Shown here: positions 1 to 9,004 of the stretch, in pieces
How the letters are laid out: each line of letters opens with the position of its first letter
Position numbering within the stretch: the first letter of the stretch is position 1
Origin: Martelella sp. NC20
Lineage (GTDB): Bacteria > Pseudomonadota > Alphaproteobacteria > Rhizobiales > Rhizobiaceae
Reading direction: 5' to 3'
Assembly: GCF_013459645.1 (NCBI RefSeq)
Contig: NZ_CP054861.1
Span: 3,336,001-3,400,000, forward strand
DNA: 64,000 nt
Notes under the pieces: generated by a model
The model's input: only the letters and a program-made list of their open reading frames with translations
The model's database searches: none
Told to the model about the DNA's origin: nothing
Program-made: the position numbers and the translations under genes

Positions 1-696
1 AATATTCTGATCCTGGGGCGCAGCCCGGTTGCGATGCAGAGCGGTGAACTCTCTAAGCCCGGGGTGGAAACCCCTTCTGCCACGGAAACGCTTGTTTCGC
101 GGGTCGAGCATCTCAAGAATTTCGAGGGCCGGCATTTCATCGATCTTGCCGGCCAGGCTGATTTCAGCATCATCACCGCTGAACCCCTGCTTTCGGACGA
201 TATTGTTTTTCCGCTTCGTGAGGCGGAAGCATGGCTGCGCCGACAGATGATCTCGACAGACGAACGGTCGCCGCTCGGGAGCTATCTGTCGCGCCTGAAC
301 GCCCGTTTGAACCTGAAAATGACCCAGACGCGCAGGTTTCGCCGGTCCGAAACCCGCGAAATGCTGTTTGTGATGAACGGAGATCATCTGGAAGATGCGG
401 TCTGGCATCTCGATCTTGCTCCCGGGACCAGCGAGTCGCGGCTACGGGTGGCTGATACGCTTCATATCTGCGATCTCCCTGTCGTCTGTCGTCTGTTCGA
501 GGATATGACAATGCGAGGCTGGCTTGAGCTTTCAGGCGGTCTGTCAGAGATGGACGGTGCGGATATCCGAAATCTGATCAAGGTCAGCATTCCGACCTAC
601 GGCGATGATCTGAAAACGGTGATGACCTATACTGAGTTTACAGGGTTCACCCGGGGAACGCCGGAGGATCTTTTTAAGGCCTTTGGGAAAGCATAA
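1..696 (+). CDS. Unrecognised protein, 5' end outside the window, next to the CRISPR leader
   Basis: I do not recognise this protein. The frame is open from base 1, and the first ATG (34) has no convincing Shine-Dalgarno sequence, so the gene most likely starts upstream of the window; from the ATG it gives 220 residues. The visible part is soluble, without signal peptide or membrane segment. It is rich in charged helices (for example EAEAWLRRQM near residue 65) and has a mixed alpha/beta look. It ends 97 bases before the first CRISPR repeat, on the leader side, where subtype I-F loci normally carry cas6f. The Cas6f C-terminal pattern (YGLS near the end) is absent, so I do not call it cas6f. 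A divergent accessory or defence protein is possible but unproven. Confidence 0.55.
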   Translation, partial: NILILGRSPVAMQSGELSKPGVETPSATETLVSRVEHLKNFEGRHFIDLAGQADFSIITAEPLLSDDIVFPLREAEAWLRRQMISTDERSPLGSYLSRLNARLNLKMTQTRRFRRSETREMLFVMNGDHLEDAVWHLDLAPGTSESRLRVADTLHICDLPVVCRLFEDMTMRGWLELSGGLSEMDGADIRNLIKVSIPTYGDDLKTVMTYTEFTGFTRGTPEDLFKAFGKA

Positions 697-793
697 TGAA
701 ATCAATAGTTTGAAATTTCATCATGGAAAGATGGTTTGCCTGAAGATAAACAGCTAACGTTTTGAAAACTCTTTTCTTTCATAAAAAAAGAGA
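697..793 (+). promoter_or_regulatory. Putative CRISPR leader
   Basis: These 97 bases are clearly AT-rich compared with both sides, with runs such as CATAAAAAAAGAGA immediately before the first repeat. A short AT-rich leader directly upstream of the first intact repeat, with repeats read in the I-F orientation, is where new spacers enter and where array transcription starts. The opposite end of the array carries the degenerate repeat, which agrees with this orientation. No clear IHF box was identified. Confidence 0.7.
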
Positions 794-3101
794 GTTCCCC
801 GCCGGATAGGCGGCTGAGAGACTGCAAAGTGTAGACAAAGGACGCGCGCCATAGTTCCCCGCCGGATAGGCGGCTGAGAGAACCGGGACCAGTCGACACT
901 ACTTTCCGCGTCTGTTCCCCGCCGGATAGGCGGCTGAGAGAGCATTGGCCGGCGCGGTGGCCGCGACATCCACGTTCCCCGCCGGATAGGCGGCTGAGAG
1001 AAGAGAACAGCAAGCCGCGCGGATGGTATTCATGTTCCCCGCCGGATAGGCGGCTGAGAGATCGGAAACCTGAAGGCTTCCGAAGCCAAGATCGTTCCCC
1101 GCCGGATAGGCGGCTGAGAGAGACACGGTCTCGTTCGGGCTGGCGCGAAACGCGTTCCCCGCCGGATAGGCGGCTGAGAGAATTCGACGCAGGGTCATCA
1201 TCTACACGTTGATGTTCCCCGCCGGATAGGCGGCTGAGAGAGTAGACGGCGATGCAGTCGCGCTGCATCGGCCGTTCCCCGCCGGATAGGCGGCTGAGAG
1301 AAAGATCGAAGCACTGGAGAAGCAGATCAATGCGTTCCCCGCCGGATAGGCGGCTGAGAGAGGTGGCATTGCCCTGACCGGCCTTATCCAGGTGTTCCCC
1401 GCCGGATAGGCGGCTGAGAGAGATCACGATATCCCGGCTGGTATGCGGCGAAGGTTCCCCGCCGGATAGGCGGCTGAGAGAGCTAGCGTCTTCTTTCAAA
1501 AGGACAATCGACAGTTCCCCGCCGGATAGGCGGCTGAGAGAATGCCGGCGCGAATTGTCGGAGCATGCAGAGCGTTCCCCGCCGGATAGGCGGCTGAGAG
1601 AATAATCGCGGAAGCTGCAAAACCGGATCAGGTGTTCCCCGCCGGATAGGCGGCTGAGAGACTGTCCAGATCTGTCCTGCGCCACGCCCGAAAGTTCCCC
1701 GCCGGATAGGCGGCTGAGAGACCCGAACAATTCTCCCGCGCCGCGCTCGAACTGTTCCCCGCCGGATAGGCGGCTGAGAGAAAGAATGGCCCTTTTGATT
1801 TCGGCTGCCTTCCGTTCCCCGCCGGATAGGCGGCTGAGAGATTTACGCCGGAGGAACGTAAGGCACTCAAGTCGTTCCCCGCCGGATAGGCGGCTGAGAG
1901 ATTGTATCAATCCGGCAATATTGACATCGGTCGGTTCCCCGCCGGATAGGCGGCTGAGAGATTTGCCGTCTCCGGCCGGTCGGCTGGATCGGTGTTCCCC
2001 GCCGGATAGGCGGCTGAGAGATGTCCCGTCGCTTGTGAGATGTATGTTTTTATGTTCCCCGCCGGATAGGCGGCTGTGAGAGCGTCGACCGCGATCCCTT
2101 CGATTCTGAACGCGTTCCCCGCCGGATAGGCGGCTGAGAGATCGACACGGAAATACTGCCCGCTGGATGTTCCGTTCCCCGCCGGATAGGCGGCTGAGAG
2201 ATATTGCAGGATCGACGAGGACGGCATCACGCTGTTCCCCGCCGGATAGGCGGCTGAGAGATCTGCCGATTTCCGCAAGGAGCTGATCCGCATGTTCCCC
2301 GCCGGATAGGCGGCTGAGAGATTTTCGGATGGTCTGGCACTTCCGTCCGGCCTGTTCCCCGCCGGATAGGCGGCTGAGAGAAGTGTAGAGCTGCAGCATA
2401 TCGCCCGGTCTGGGTTCCCCGCCGGATAGGCGGCTGAGAGAGGCATGGACCTTCACGCCGGCGACAGTGCGGCGTTCCCCGCCGGATAGGCGGCTGAGAG
2501 AAGGTAGACGTTGGCGGCGCGCAGGGCATTCTCGTTCCCCGCCGGATAGGCGGCTGAGAGATGGCGGGACGCTGACATTCGGCGCGACAATGTGTTCCCC
2601 GCCGGATAGGCGGCTGAGAGAGATGGCGCGACCGGTAGGGTTAAATTCAGAGGGTTCCCCGCCGGATAGGCGGCTGAGAGAGATAATTCTCTTGGTGGCG
2701 GCGAGGTCGTATTGTTCCCCGCCGGATAGGCGGCTGAGAGACGGATTGTTTCTGTAACTCTCGATGCGTAATCGTTCCCCGCCGGATAGGCGGCTGAGAG
2801 ACTGTTTGCGAAACGCGGTCGGGCAGGTCCAGAGTTCCCCGCCGGATAGGCGGCTGAGAGATGGTAGATGCGGTCTGGATCCGGCGCGCCGATGTTCCCC
2901 GCCGGATAGGCGGCTGAGAGAATTACAGAGGCCAGCCAAACAGGACGGCAAAGGTTCCCCGCCGGATAGGCGGCTGAGAGAATGGAAAACGAGCGATTGT
3001 TTTCGCGACAGACGTTCCCCGCCGGATAGGCGGCTGAGAGATTACGAAAGTGGGTTACGGGATTGAGGCGACCGTTCCCCGCCGGATAGGCGGCTGAGAG
3101 A

Positions 3102-3701
3102 TTGACGATACCGGCCATTGCATCCTGATACGGGTTCCCCGCCGGATAGGCGGCTGAGAGACTTCGATCACTGCCGCTGCGACTGCCTTGCGCGTTCCCC
3201 GCCGGATAGGCGGCTGAGAGATCATGAAGCTCTTTGAGCGCTGCAAGCATGGCGTTCCCCGCCGGATAGGCGGCTGAGAGATTTGAAGGTTGTCATCTCG
3301 TTTAGCGAAAACCGTTCCCCGCCGGATAGGCGGCTGAGAGAATCAAGCATGACTGCTCCGGCAAGATTTCATCGTTCCCCGCCGGATAGGCGGCTGAGAG
3401 ATTGACGATACCGGCCATTGCATCCTGATACGGGTTCCCCGCCGGATAGGCGGCTGAGAGACTTCGATCACTGCCGCTGCGACTGCCTTGCGCGTTCCCC
3501 GCCGGATAGGCGGCTGAGAGATTTGGGCTAGAGCAATCCGCCGCCGAGGCGATGTTCCCCGCCGGATAGGCGGCTGAGAGATCATGAAGCTCTTTGAGCG
3601 CTGCAAGCATGGCGTTCCCCGCCGGATAGGCGGCTGAGAGATTTGAAGGTTGTCATCTCGTTTAGCGAAAACCGTTCCCCGCCGGATAGGCGGCTGAGAG
3701 A
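3102..3701 (+). repeat. Duplicated spacer block inside the array, one copy lacking a spacer
   Basis: Four consecutive spacers at 3102, 3162, 3222 and 3282 recur identically at 3402, 3462, 3582 and 3642. The second copy carries one additional spacer (3522-3553) between the second and third shared spacers, and a unique spacer (3342-3373) separates the two copies. The simplest reading is a block duplication by recombination between repeats followed by loss of one spacer from the leader-proximal copy. Confidence 0.95.
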
Positions 3702-4481
3702 TTGAATATTCCGACACGCGCTCGAGGAAGGATGTTCCCCGCCGGATAGGCGGCTGAGAGATCGATGAAGGCATGCGCCTGGGCCGGCGTTGCGTTCCCC
3801 GCCGGATAGGCGGCTGAGAGAAAAATCGCAATGTCGAACGAAAGCGGTTATTTGTTCCCCGCCGGATAGGCGGCTGAGAGAAACATGGACACGGCTGCCG
3901 AGAAGCGCGGTGCGTTCCCCGCCGGATAGGCGGCTGAGAGATGATGCATAACCTGCCCTGGGTAGGACTTGAAGTTCCCCGCCGGATAGGCGGCTGAGAG
4001 AGGGTATTCCGGACGGATCGACTGGACGGCGGCGTTCCCCGCCGGATAGGCGGCTGAGAGAACATCAAAAGAGACTTCCGCAGACGCCGTGTCGTTCCCC
4101 GCCGGATAGGCGGCTGAGAGAAGCTTGTCGAGCCAGTATGCCGACTGATGCATGTTCCCCGCCGGATAGGCGGCTGAGAGACCGGATAGGCTTTGAAACC
4201 CGGGTAGGGACTGGTTCCCCGCCGGATAGGCGGCTGAGAGATGATGCAGCGGCAAGGCTTTGCATTTCAGATGGTTCCCCGCCGGATAGGCGGCTGAGAG
4301 AGCTGGGGAGCCGCTACTAGTCCAGCCTGTGGCGTTCCCCGCCGGATAGGCGGCTGAGAGAACTCATCCGGGGGTCTTTGGTAATCGGCTTTTGTTCCCC
4401 GCCGGATAGGCGGCTGAGAGAGCGGACGGAAGCGTAGTATACCCGCGATGAGAGTTCCCCGCCGGATAGGCGGCTGAGAGA

Positions 4482-4841
4482 ATGCTGTCCGGCAGGCCGT
4501 CCGGGCGATAGAAGTTCCCCGCCGGATAGGCGGCTGAGAGACGCTGTTGATACAGCACCAGAGACCTCAGACGGTTCCCCGCCGGATAGGCGGCTGAGAG
4601 ACCGGGCAGCGCCGTGGTTCTGATGCCGTTAACGTTCCCCGCCGGATAGGCGGCTGAGAGAATGCTGTCCGGCAGGCCGTCCGGGCGATAGAAGTTCCCC
4701 GCCGGATAGGCGGCTGAGAGACGCTGTTGATACAGCACCAGAGACCTCAGACGGTTCCCCGCCGGATAGGCGGCTGAGAGACCGGGCAGCGCCGTGGTTC
4801 TGATGCCGTTAACGTTCCCCGCCGGATAGGCGGCTGAGAGA
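4482..4841 (+). repeat. Perfect 180-bp tandem duplication of three spacer-repeat units
   Basis: Bases 4482-4661 and 4662-4841 are identical: three spacers (starting at 4482, 4542, 4602) with their repeats are repeated in the same order (4662, 4722, 4782). This is expected from unequal crossing-over between identical repeats and shows that the old end of the array still recombines. Confidence 0.96.
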
Positions 4842-5219
4842 ACCGGGGAACCAGAAAGTGAGGCTACCATGATGTTCCCCGCCGGATAGGCGGCTGAGAG
4901 AATCAGACCCGGCGTAAATAGACGATCCCGGCAGTTCCCCGCCGGATAGGCGGCTGAGAGATGGCTGATAGATGCGCTGTCCGTCACGACAGTGTTCCCC
5001 GCCGGATAGGCGGCTGAGAGATTGTTCTGAGGGATTTCCATGGCTGCGGATCGGTTCCCCGCCGGATAGATGCTGAACTTGCTGGATATATGCCCTTCGT
5101 TTTGAGGAGGTTTCTTTGGTTGATCAGATCGTAGGCAAAGATGTCGGCAATACCGATCGGGAAGAATATGCTTGAGGACGTGAATGGCTTCCTGTACGGT
5201 AAGCTTCGTTAGGGGCAAG

Positions 5220-5495
5220 ATGATCAAAACAGCAAACGACTTCGGAGCGTTGATCAGGGACCGGCGCAAAAGGCTTGGCTGGACACAGACTGAGCTTGCA
5301 CGCCGGGCGGGTACGGGTGAGCGCTTCATTGTGGAACTGGAGGCCGGCAAGCCGAGCTGCCAGCTTGAAAAGGCTCTGGTCGTCGCGCGAACGGTAGGGC
5401 TCGAAATCGGCGACCTGAAGACCGTTCCAGCCTCTTCCCCGGAGGCGGAGAAGGACGAACTTGGGTTCCTGCCGACTTTCGGTGACGGGCGATGA
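5220..5495 (+). CDS. hipB: HipB-like antitoxin, XRE helix-turn-helix
   Basis: A 91-residue DNA-binding antitoxin expected to neutralise the HipA kinase encoded next and to repress the operon. Residues about 8-60 form an XRE/Cro-type helix-turn-helix: LIRDRRKRLGWTQTELARRA, then a recognition segment ending in VELEAGKPS. The ATG at 5220 is chosen because AGGGGC lies a few bases upstream; an in-frame ATG at 5184 would add 12 residues without a good ribosome-binding site. Its stop codon overlaps the hipA start (ATGA at 5492-5495), typical of coupled translation. The pair begins only about 150 bases after the truncated last CRISPR repeat. Confidence 0.9.
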   Translation: MIKTANDFGALIRDRRKRLGWTQTELARRAGTGERFIVELEAGKPSCQLEKALVVARTVGLEIGDLKTVPASSPEAEKDELGFLPTFGDGR

Positions 5496-6724
5496 CAGCA
5501 ATTTACTATGAGACCTTTCCCGTCGGCGCTCTCTCGTTCACGGATGCATGGCGGCTCGACTACGATCCTTCGTGGGAAGCCCGCCATTCGGCCTTTCCGG
5601 TCTCGCTGACCATGCCACTTCGGAGCGGAACGATCGGTCCGGAACGGCTGCTGCCGTGGCTTGCAAATCTGCTTCCGGAAACGCATCTCGCCGAGATCGG
5701 TCAGCGTCTCAAGGTGTCGCCGCAGGATATCGTCGGGCTGCTGAGCCATATTGGACGCGATACAGCCGGCGCTCTGTCGATCGGCGAACCAAGGAAAGCA
5801 GGCATCCATCTTCAGCCCGTTCCGAACGAGGCGGCGCTGGAGCGTATCTTGAACGAACTCCCGGCGAGACCTTTTCTTGTCGGAGAACGGGGCGTTTCCA
5901 TGTCTCTTGCGGGCGTCCAGGAAAAGCTGCCTGTTTTCGTCGATGCGGCCGGACGCTTCTCCATTCCCGTCGACGGCACGCCATCGACCCACATCATCAA
6001 ACCGGACACCGAGCGTCTGGCGGGGAGCGTCGAAAACGAGGCGTTCTGCCTCAGCCTTGCCCGGGCCTGCGGGCTTGATGCCGCGGAAGCGAGCATCGGG
6101 CAGGCGGGTGGCCGCCGCTATCTTCTGGTCAAGCGCTACGACCGTTTCGAAGATGCTGAAGGAAAAGTCCGTAGACTGCACCAGGAGGATCTCTGCCAGC
6201 TTTCTGGAGGCTTTCCGTCGCAAAAATACGAGCGCTCTGTTGCCGGCGGCGGTATCTCCCTGCAGATGCTCTTCAATGCGGTCGGAAGGCTTGTCTCACC
6301 GGCAGAGCGCATCGCGCTGCTGGACGCCGTCATATTCAACGTTCTGATCTGCAACTCGGATTCGCACGCAAAGGATTATTCCGTCCTGATCGGCGCCGGT
6401 GGAACGGCGAAAATGGCCCCGCTTTACGATCTGATGTGTGCGACGGTTTACCCGCAGGTCGACCAAAGTCTTCCCCAAAGCATTGCGGGCAAGTTCGCGG
6501 CGACTGAACTGCATGCTAGCGACTGGAAGGCGTTTGCTGCTGATGTCGGTCTTAGCGGTGCTTCCACGGTCAGGCGTGTGGAAGAACTGGCAGAGTTGGT
6601 TGAAGGGGTCTGCGGGGAAGTCGCAGGCCGGGTGTCGGAAATGGCCGGATATCCGAGCAGGATCCTGGAGCGCATCACGCATGAAATCAGAAAGCGCTGT
6701 CGCCGCGTTGCGCGGCAGCTTTAA
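5492..6724 (+). CDS. hipA: HipA-family serine/threonine kinase toxin
   Basis: A 410-residue HipA-type kinase; in the well-studied member, HipA phosphorylates glutamyl-tRNA synthetase and triggers growth arrest and persistence. Visible family motifs: the N-terminal couple_hipA domain (about 1-110), SLAGVQEKL near 138-146, STHIIKP near 165-171, VKRYDR near 213, the catalytic loop CNSDSHAKDYS (287-297, catalytic Asp about 290) and APLYDLMCA with the second metal Asp about 313. Length and order are normal, so the kinase looks intact. It overlaps hipB by 4 bases and sits at the leader-distal border of the CRISPR array. Which cellular target this member modifies cannot be told. Confidence 0.93.
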   Translation: MTAIYYETFPVGALSFTDAWRLDYDPSWEARHSAFPVSLTMPLRSGTIGPERLLPWLANLLPETHLAEIGQRLKVSPQDIVGLLSHIGRDTAGALSIGEPRKAGIHLQPVPNEAALERILNELPARPFLVGERGVSMSLAGVQEKLPVFVDAAGRFSIPVDGTPSTHIIKPDTERLAGSVENEAFCLSLARACGLDAAEASIGQAGGRRYLLVKRYDRFEDAEGKVRRLHQEDLCQLSGGFPSQKYERSVAGGGISLQMLFNAVGRLVSPAERIALLDAVIFNVLICNSDSHAKDYSVLIGAGGTAKMAPLYDLMCATVYPQVDQSLPQSIAGKFAATELHASDWKAFAADVGLSGASTVRRVEELAELVEGVCGEVAGRVSEMAGYPSRILERITHEIRKRCRRVARQL

Positions 6725-6747
6725 CTCGGTCGTGTTTTTTCACAACA

Positions 6748-6993
6748 TCAACCGCCGGGAATGCGCAGAAACCGCTCTGCCAAAAGGAACAGGAACAATT
6801 CACCTCCCTCGTCTGTCTTGGCCAAGTCGGTGAATACGGCCCTTGCATTTTCATGCAGCGCGGCAACCGCCGTTGTAGATCTGAACTTTGCATCCCGTGC
6901 TCTGTTGGCCCTGCTTGCGAGCCTCAGTCTCGCCAGTCTCACGATAGCCGCTATCACCCGACCACGAAGGTCGCCGCTCAGGCTTCTCGTCAT
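6748..6993 (-). CDS. Small hypothetical protein, possible transposase remnant
   Basis: An 81-residue reading frame in the hipA to dehydrogenase gap. It has a strong ribosome-binding site (GGGAGGTGAAG immediately before ATG at 6993), which is why I list it. The N-terminus MTRSLSGDLRGRVIAA resembles the start of IS630-family transposases, but the rest (ending LLAERFLRIPGG) does not continue that family, so it may be a rearranged fragment or an unrelated small basic protein. It lies opposite to hipA and ahead of the minus-strand dehydrogenase direction. Function unknown; expression uncertain. Confidence 0.35.
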   Translation of the reverse strand: MTRSLSGDLRGRVIAAIVRLARLRLASRANRARDAKFRSTTAVAALHENARAVFTDLAKTDEGGELFLFLLAERFLRIPGG

Positions 6994-7038
6994 CTTCACC
7001 TCCCGGAATATTGTTTGGGTCTCAACACTGGGTTCAGC

Positions 7039-8010
7039 TCAACAGGAAATCAGATTGGTTGGGCTCCCAGCGAAAAAGCTGTCAATGTTATCGAAGACCC
7101 GGTCGGCCACCGTCTGAGTTGCTTCTTCGCTGGCCCAGGCTATGTGGGGCGTAAGAATAAAATCATGCCGATCCAGTATCGCCTGAAGTGGATGGCGTTC
7201 GGGCATCGGCTCTTCTGTTGCAACATCGAAACCCGCTCCAGAAATCTGTCCTGAAACCAGTGCGCCGACAAGTGCCTGTTCATCGATGAGCCCCCCTCGG
7301 GCGGTGTTGATGACAAGGGGTTTGCGCTTCATTCGGGCGAATTCGTCAACGCCGATCAAATTGCGTGTCTCCGGCTTCAGCGGCATATGGAAAGTCAAGA
7401 TATCGGACCGTTCCAGCACGTCGTCGAACGGCGTGTAGATGCCTTTTGCTGCCGCATCGCGACGTGAGGCAAAGAGCACGTTCATGCCGAATGCACGTGC
7501 GATGCGGGCGACAGACTGACCGATTGCGCCGGCGCCGAAAATGCCGAGCGTGGACTCCGCGAGATCCCGGATCGGATAGTCGAAATAGCAGAACTGTCCA
7601 TGCTCCTCCCAGCGGCCCGCCGCAACGGAGCGGTGGTAGGGCATGAGGCTGCGACGTAAGGCAAGGATCAGTGCGAATGTGTGTTCGGGCACGGTGTGGC
7701 GCGCATAGTTGCGCACATTGCATACCGCAATATTCCGCTCTGCGCAGGCTGCTACGTCGATGACGTCATATCCGGTTGCCGCAACGGCAATCAGCTTAAG
7801 GCGGGACGCCTGCGCAAGCGCCTCGCGCCGGACTGGCACCTTGTTGGTGATTACGACATCAGCGCTCGCAATGCGTTGGGCCACCTCCGTCGGCGCCGTT
7901 CGATCAAATCTTGTCAGCGCGTGAGGCACCTTCAGGCCGCGCAATACGGTTTTCGGGGGAAACGTACCGCTATCAAGAAACACAACATTGAGTGGGGCAG
8001 ATTCGGACAT
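7039..8010 (-). CDS. D-2-hydroxyacid dehydrogenase (NAD-binding)
   Basis: A 323-residue cytosolic dehydrogenase of the D-isomer 2-hydroxyacid family, interconverting a 2-keto acid and a D-2-hydroxyacid (glycerate, glyoxylate/hydroxypyruvate or similar) with NAD(P)H. The Rossmann motif GAGAIG is at about 159-164, and the catalytic triad is in place: Arg about 238 in NTARGG, Glu about 267 in ATEEP, His about 289 in LTPHIAWAS. Length is normal for the family. It is the last gene of the minus-strand catabolic cluster, 24 bases after the LysR gene, and probably reduces or oxidises the 2-oxo acid released by the lyase encoded upstream. Substrate not predictable. Confidence 0.88.
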   Translation of the reverse strand: MSESAPLNVVFLDSGTFPPKTVLRGLKVPHALTRFDRTAPTEVAQRIASADVVITNKVPVRREALAQASRLKLIAVAATGYDVIDVAACAERNIAVCNVRNYARHTVPEHTFALILALRRSLMPYHRSVAAGRWEEHGQFCYFDYPIRDLAESTLGIFGAGAIGQSVARIARAFGMNVLFASRRDAAAKGIYTPFDDVLERSDILTFHMPLKPETRNLIGVDEFARMKRKPLVINTARGGLIDEQALVGALVSGQISGAGFDVATEEPMPERHPLQAILDRHDFILTPHIAWASEEATQTVADRVFDNIDSFFAGSPTNLISC

Positions 8011-8034
8011 GGTTCCCTCTGCTTGGCTTGGGGA

Positions 8035-8979
8035 TTAGATGGAATGGGCCAACCATGTGTCGTCGCTGACACGCATCTGCACCACCTGGCGCAGGCGTTG
8101 GGTCACTTCGCTGACTGCGCGGCTGGGAAGGCGGCCACTGCGGGTCGCAAGGTTTATGACGCGGGAAACGGTGGGGCGCTTGATCAGGGCAGATGCGAGT
8201 TCAGGCCGAAAGTCATAGTTGAATGCGGCCGAGGACATGACAGTAAACCCCAGTCCCCGCCCGACCAGTCGCTGCATTTCTCCGAACGCGTCGAGTTCCA
8301 CCACGATATTCAGCCGGACCGCCTGCTGGCGCGCAACCTCTTCCACGAGCGCCCGCAGACCGTGCTCCGGACCGGGCAGGGTAAGTGGAATTTCGGAGAG
8401 CCTGGCGAATGGAACGTTTCCGTCGCTGTCCAGAAGGGGCGCCATCGCCTGGCGATCTTTGCCGACAAGGAGCAGGTCTTCGCGTGCCAAGGGCTGCAGA
8501 TCGAGATCGGAAGGCGGCGAGGTGCCAAAGGTTACGCCAAGATCCAGCGTGCCGTCTTGCAGCCAGTTGCCGATATAGCCTGACATGCTTTCGACAATGC
8601 GCAATCTGACATTGGGCATATCCGCCAAGCACAGGTCGAGCAGGGGCATGGTCAGCGCCGCTGTTAGCGAGGTTGGCAGGCCGACGCGAACCAGGCCGAC
8701 AGGCGAGGCACGAAACGCCAGCATGTCGGCCTCGGCATCGTGCATCTGGCGTAGGATTGAGCGGGCGTGTCGCAACAGTTCCTCACCGTATTGCGTCGGT
8801 GTCACGCCACGCGCGCCGCGAATGAAAAGCGCAGCGCCCAGCTTGGCTTCAAGCGCACGGATGCGGGCGCTAACGGACGGCTGTGACATATGCAGTTTTT
8901 CCGAAGCGGCGACAAACGAGCCGCTCTCCGCGATGGCTACCACGGATCGAAGATCTTTGATGTCCACGTTTCCTCCCAA
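8035..8979 (-). CDS. LysR-family transcriptional regulator
   Basis: A 314-residue LysR-type regulator. The N-terminal winged helix-turn-helix covers about 5-65 (VDIKDLRSVVAIAESGSF, then SQPSVSARIRALEAKLGAAL), followed by a periplasmic-binding-protein-like effector domain (about 95-300). It lies within the minus-strand catabolic cluster between the lyase and the dehydrogenase, in the same orientation as its neighbours rather than divergent. It may activate the operon from the promoter region near 16506-16620 in response to the transported acid or a CoA intermediate; this is inference from position. GTG and ATG starts near the 5' end are alternatives; the listed start keeps the whole DNA-binding domain. 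Confidence 0.88.
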   Translation of the reverse strand: MGGNVDIKDLRSVVAIAESGSFVAASEKLHMSQPSVSARIRALEAKLGAALFIRGARGVTPTQYGEELLRHARSILRQMHDAEADMLAFRASPVGLVRVGLPTSLTAALTMPLLDLCLADMPNVRLRIVESMSGYIGNWLQDGTLDLGVTFGTSPPSDLDLQPLAREDLLLVGKDRQAMAPLLDSDGNVPFARLSEIPLTLPGPEHGLRALVEEVARQQAVRLNIVVELDAFGEMQRLVGRGLGFTVMSSAAFNYDFRPELASALIKRPTVSRVINLATRSGRLPSRAVSEVTQRLRQVVQMRVSDDTWLAHSI

Positions 8980-9004
8980 CGTTTGACGTCAACTTAGAGC
9001 GGCT

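Larger units (their letters stand above)
794..5069 (+). CRISPR. Subtype I-F-like CRISPR array, 71 spacers
   Basis: A 28-nt repeat recurs every 60 bases without one exception, giving 72 repeat positions and 71 spacers of exactly 32 nt. The repeat begins GTTCC, forms a stem CCGCC, loop GGATA, stem GGCGG, and ends in the 8-nt handle CTGAGAGA. Canonical I-F repeats have the same plan (stem CTGCC, loop GTATA, stem GGCAG, handle CTAAGAAA), as needed for Cas6f cleavage at the base of the stem. Repeats are identical except position 24 of the repeat at 2054-2081 (A to T at 2077) and the last one at 5054, which matches only its first 16 bases. Seven spacers are second copies, so about 64 are distinct. 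No cas genes lie in the window; they may be upstream of base 1. I-F is common in gammaproteobacteria and uncommon in alphaproteobacteria. Confidence 0.97.

Noticed and set aside
1..696. Calling the first gene cas6f from its location
   Set aside because: No Cas6f motifs; the C-terminus does not have the Cas6f glycine-rich end.
702..4320. Long open frames through the array, up to 749 codons, with motifs such as SLSRLSGGE repeating every 20 residues
   Set aside because: A 60-base period is divisible by three, so stop-free repeats create artificial frames on both strands. They have no ribosome-binding site and are pure CRISPR artefact.
794..5069. Subtype I-E assignment because of the 32-nt spacers and GTTCCCC start
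   Set aside because: I-E repeats have a different stem and a 29-nt length; the 28-nt repeat, five-base loop and CTGAGAGA handle fit I-F.
4364..6223. A 619-codon minus-strand frame spanning the end of the array and hipBA
   Set aside because: It consists of CRISPR translation plus the antisense of hipBA; both parts are explained by other features.
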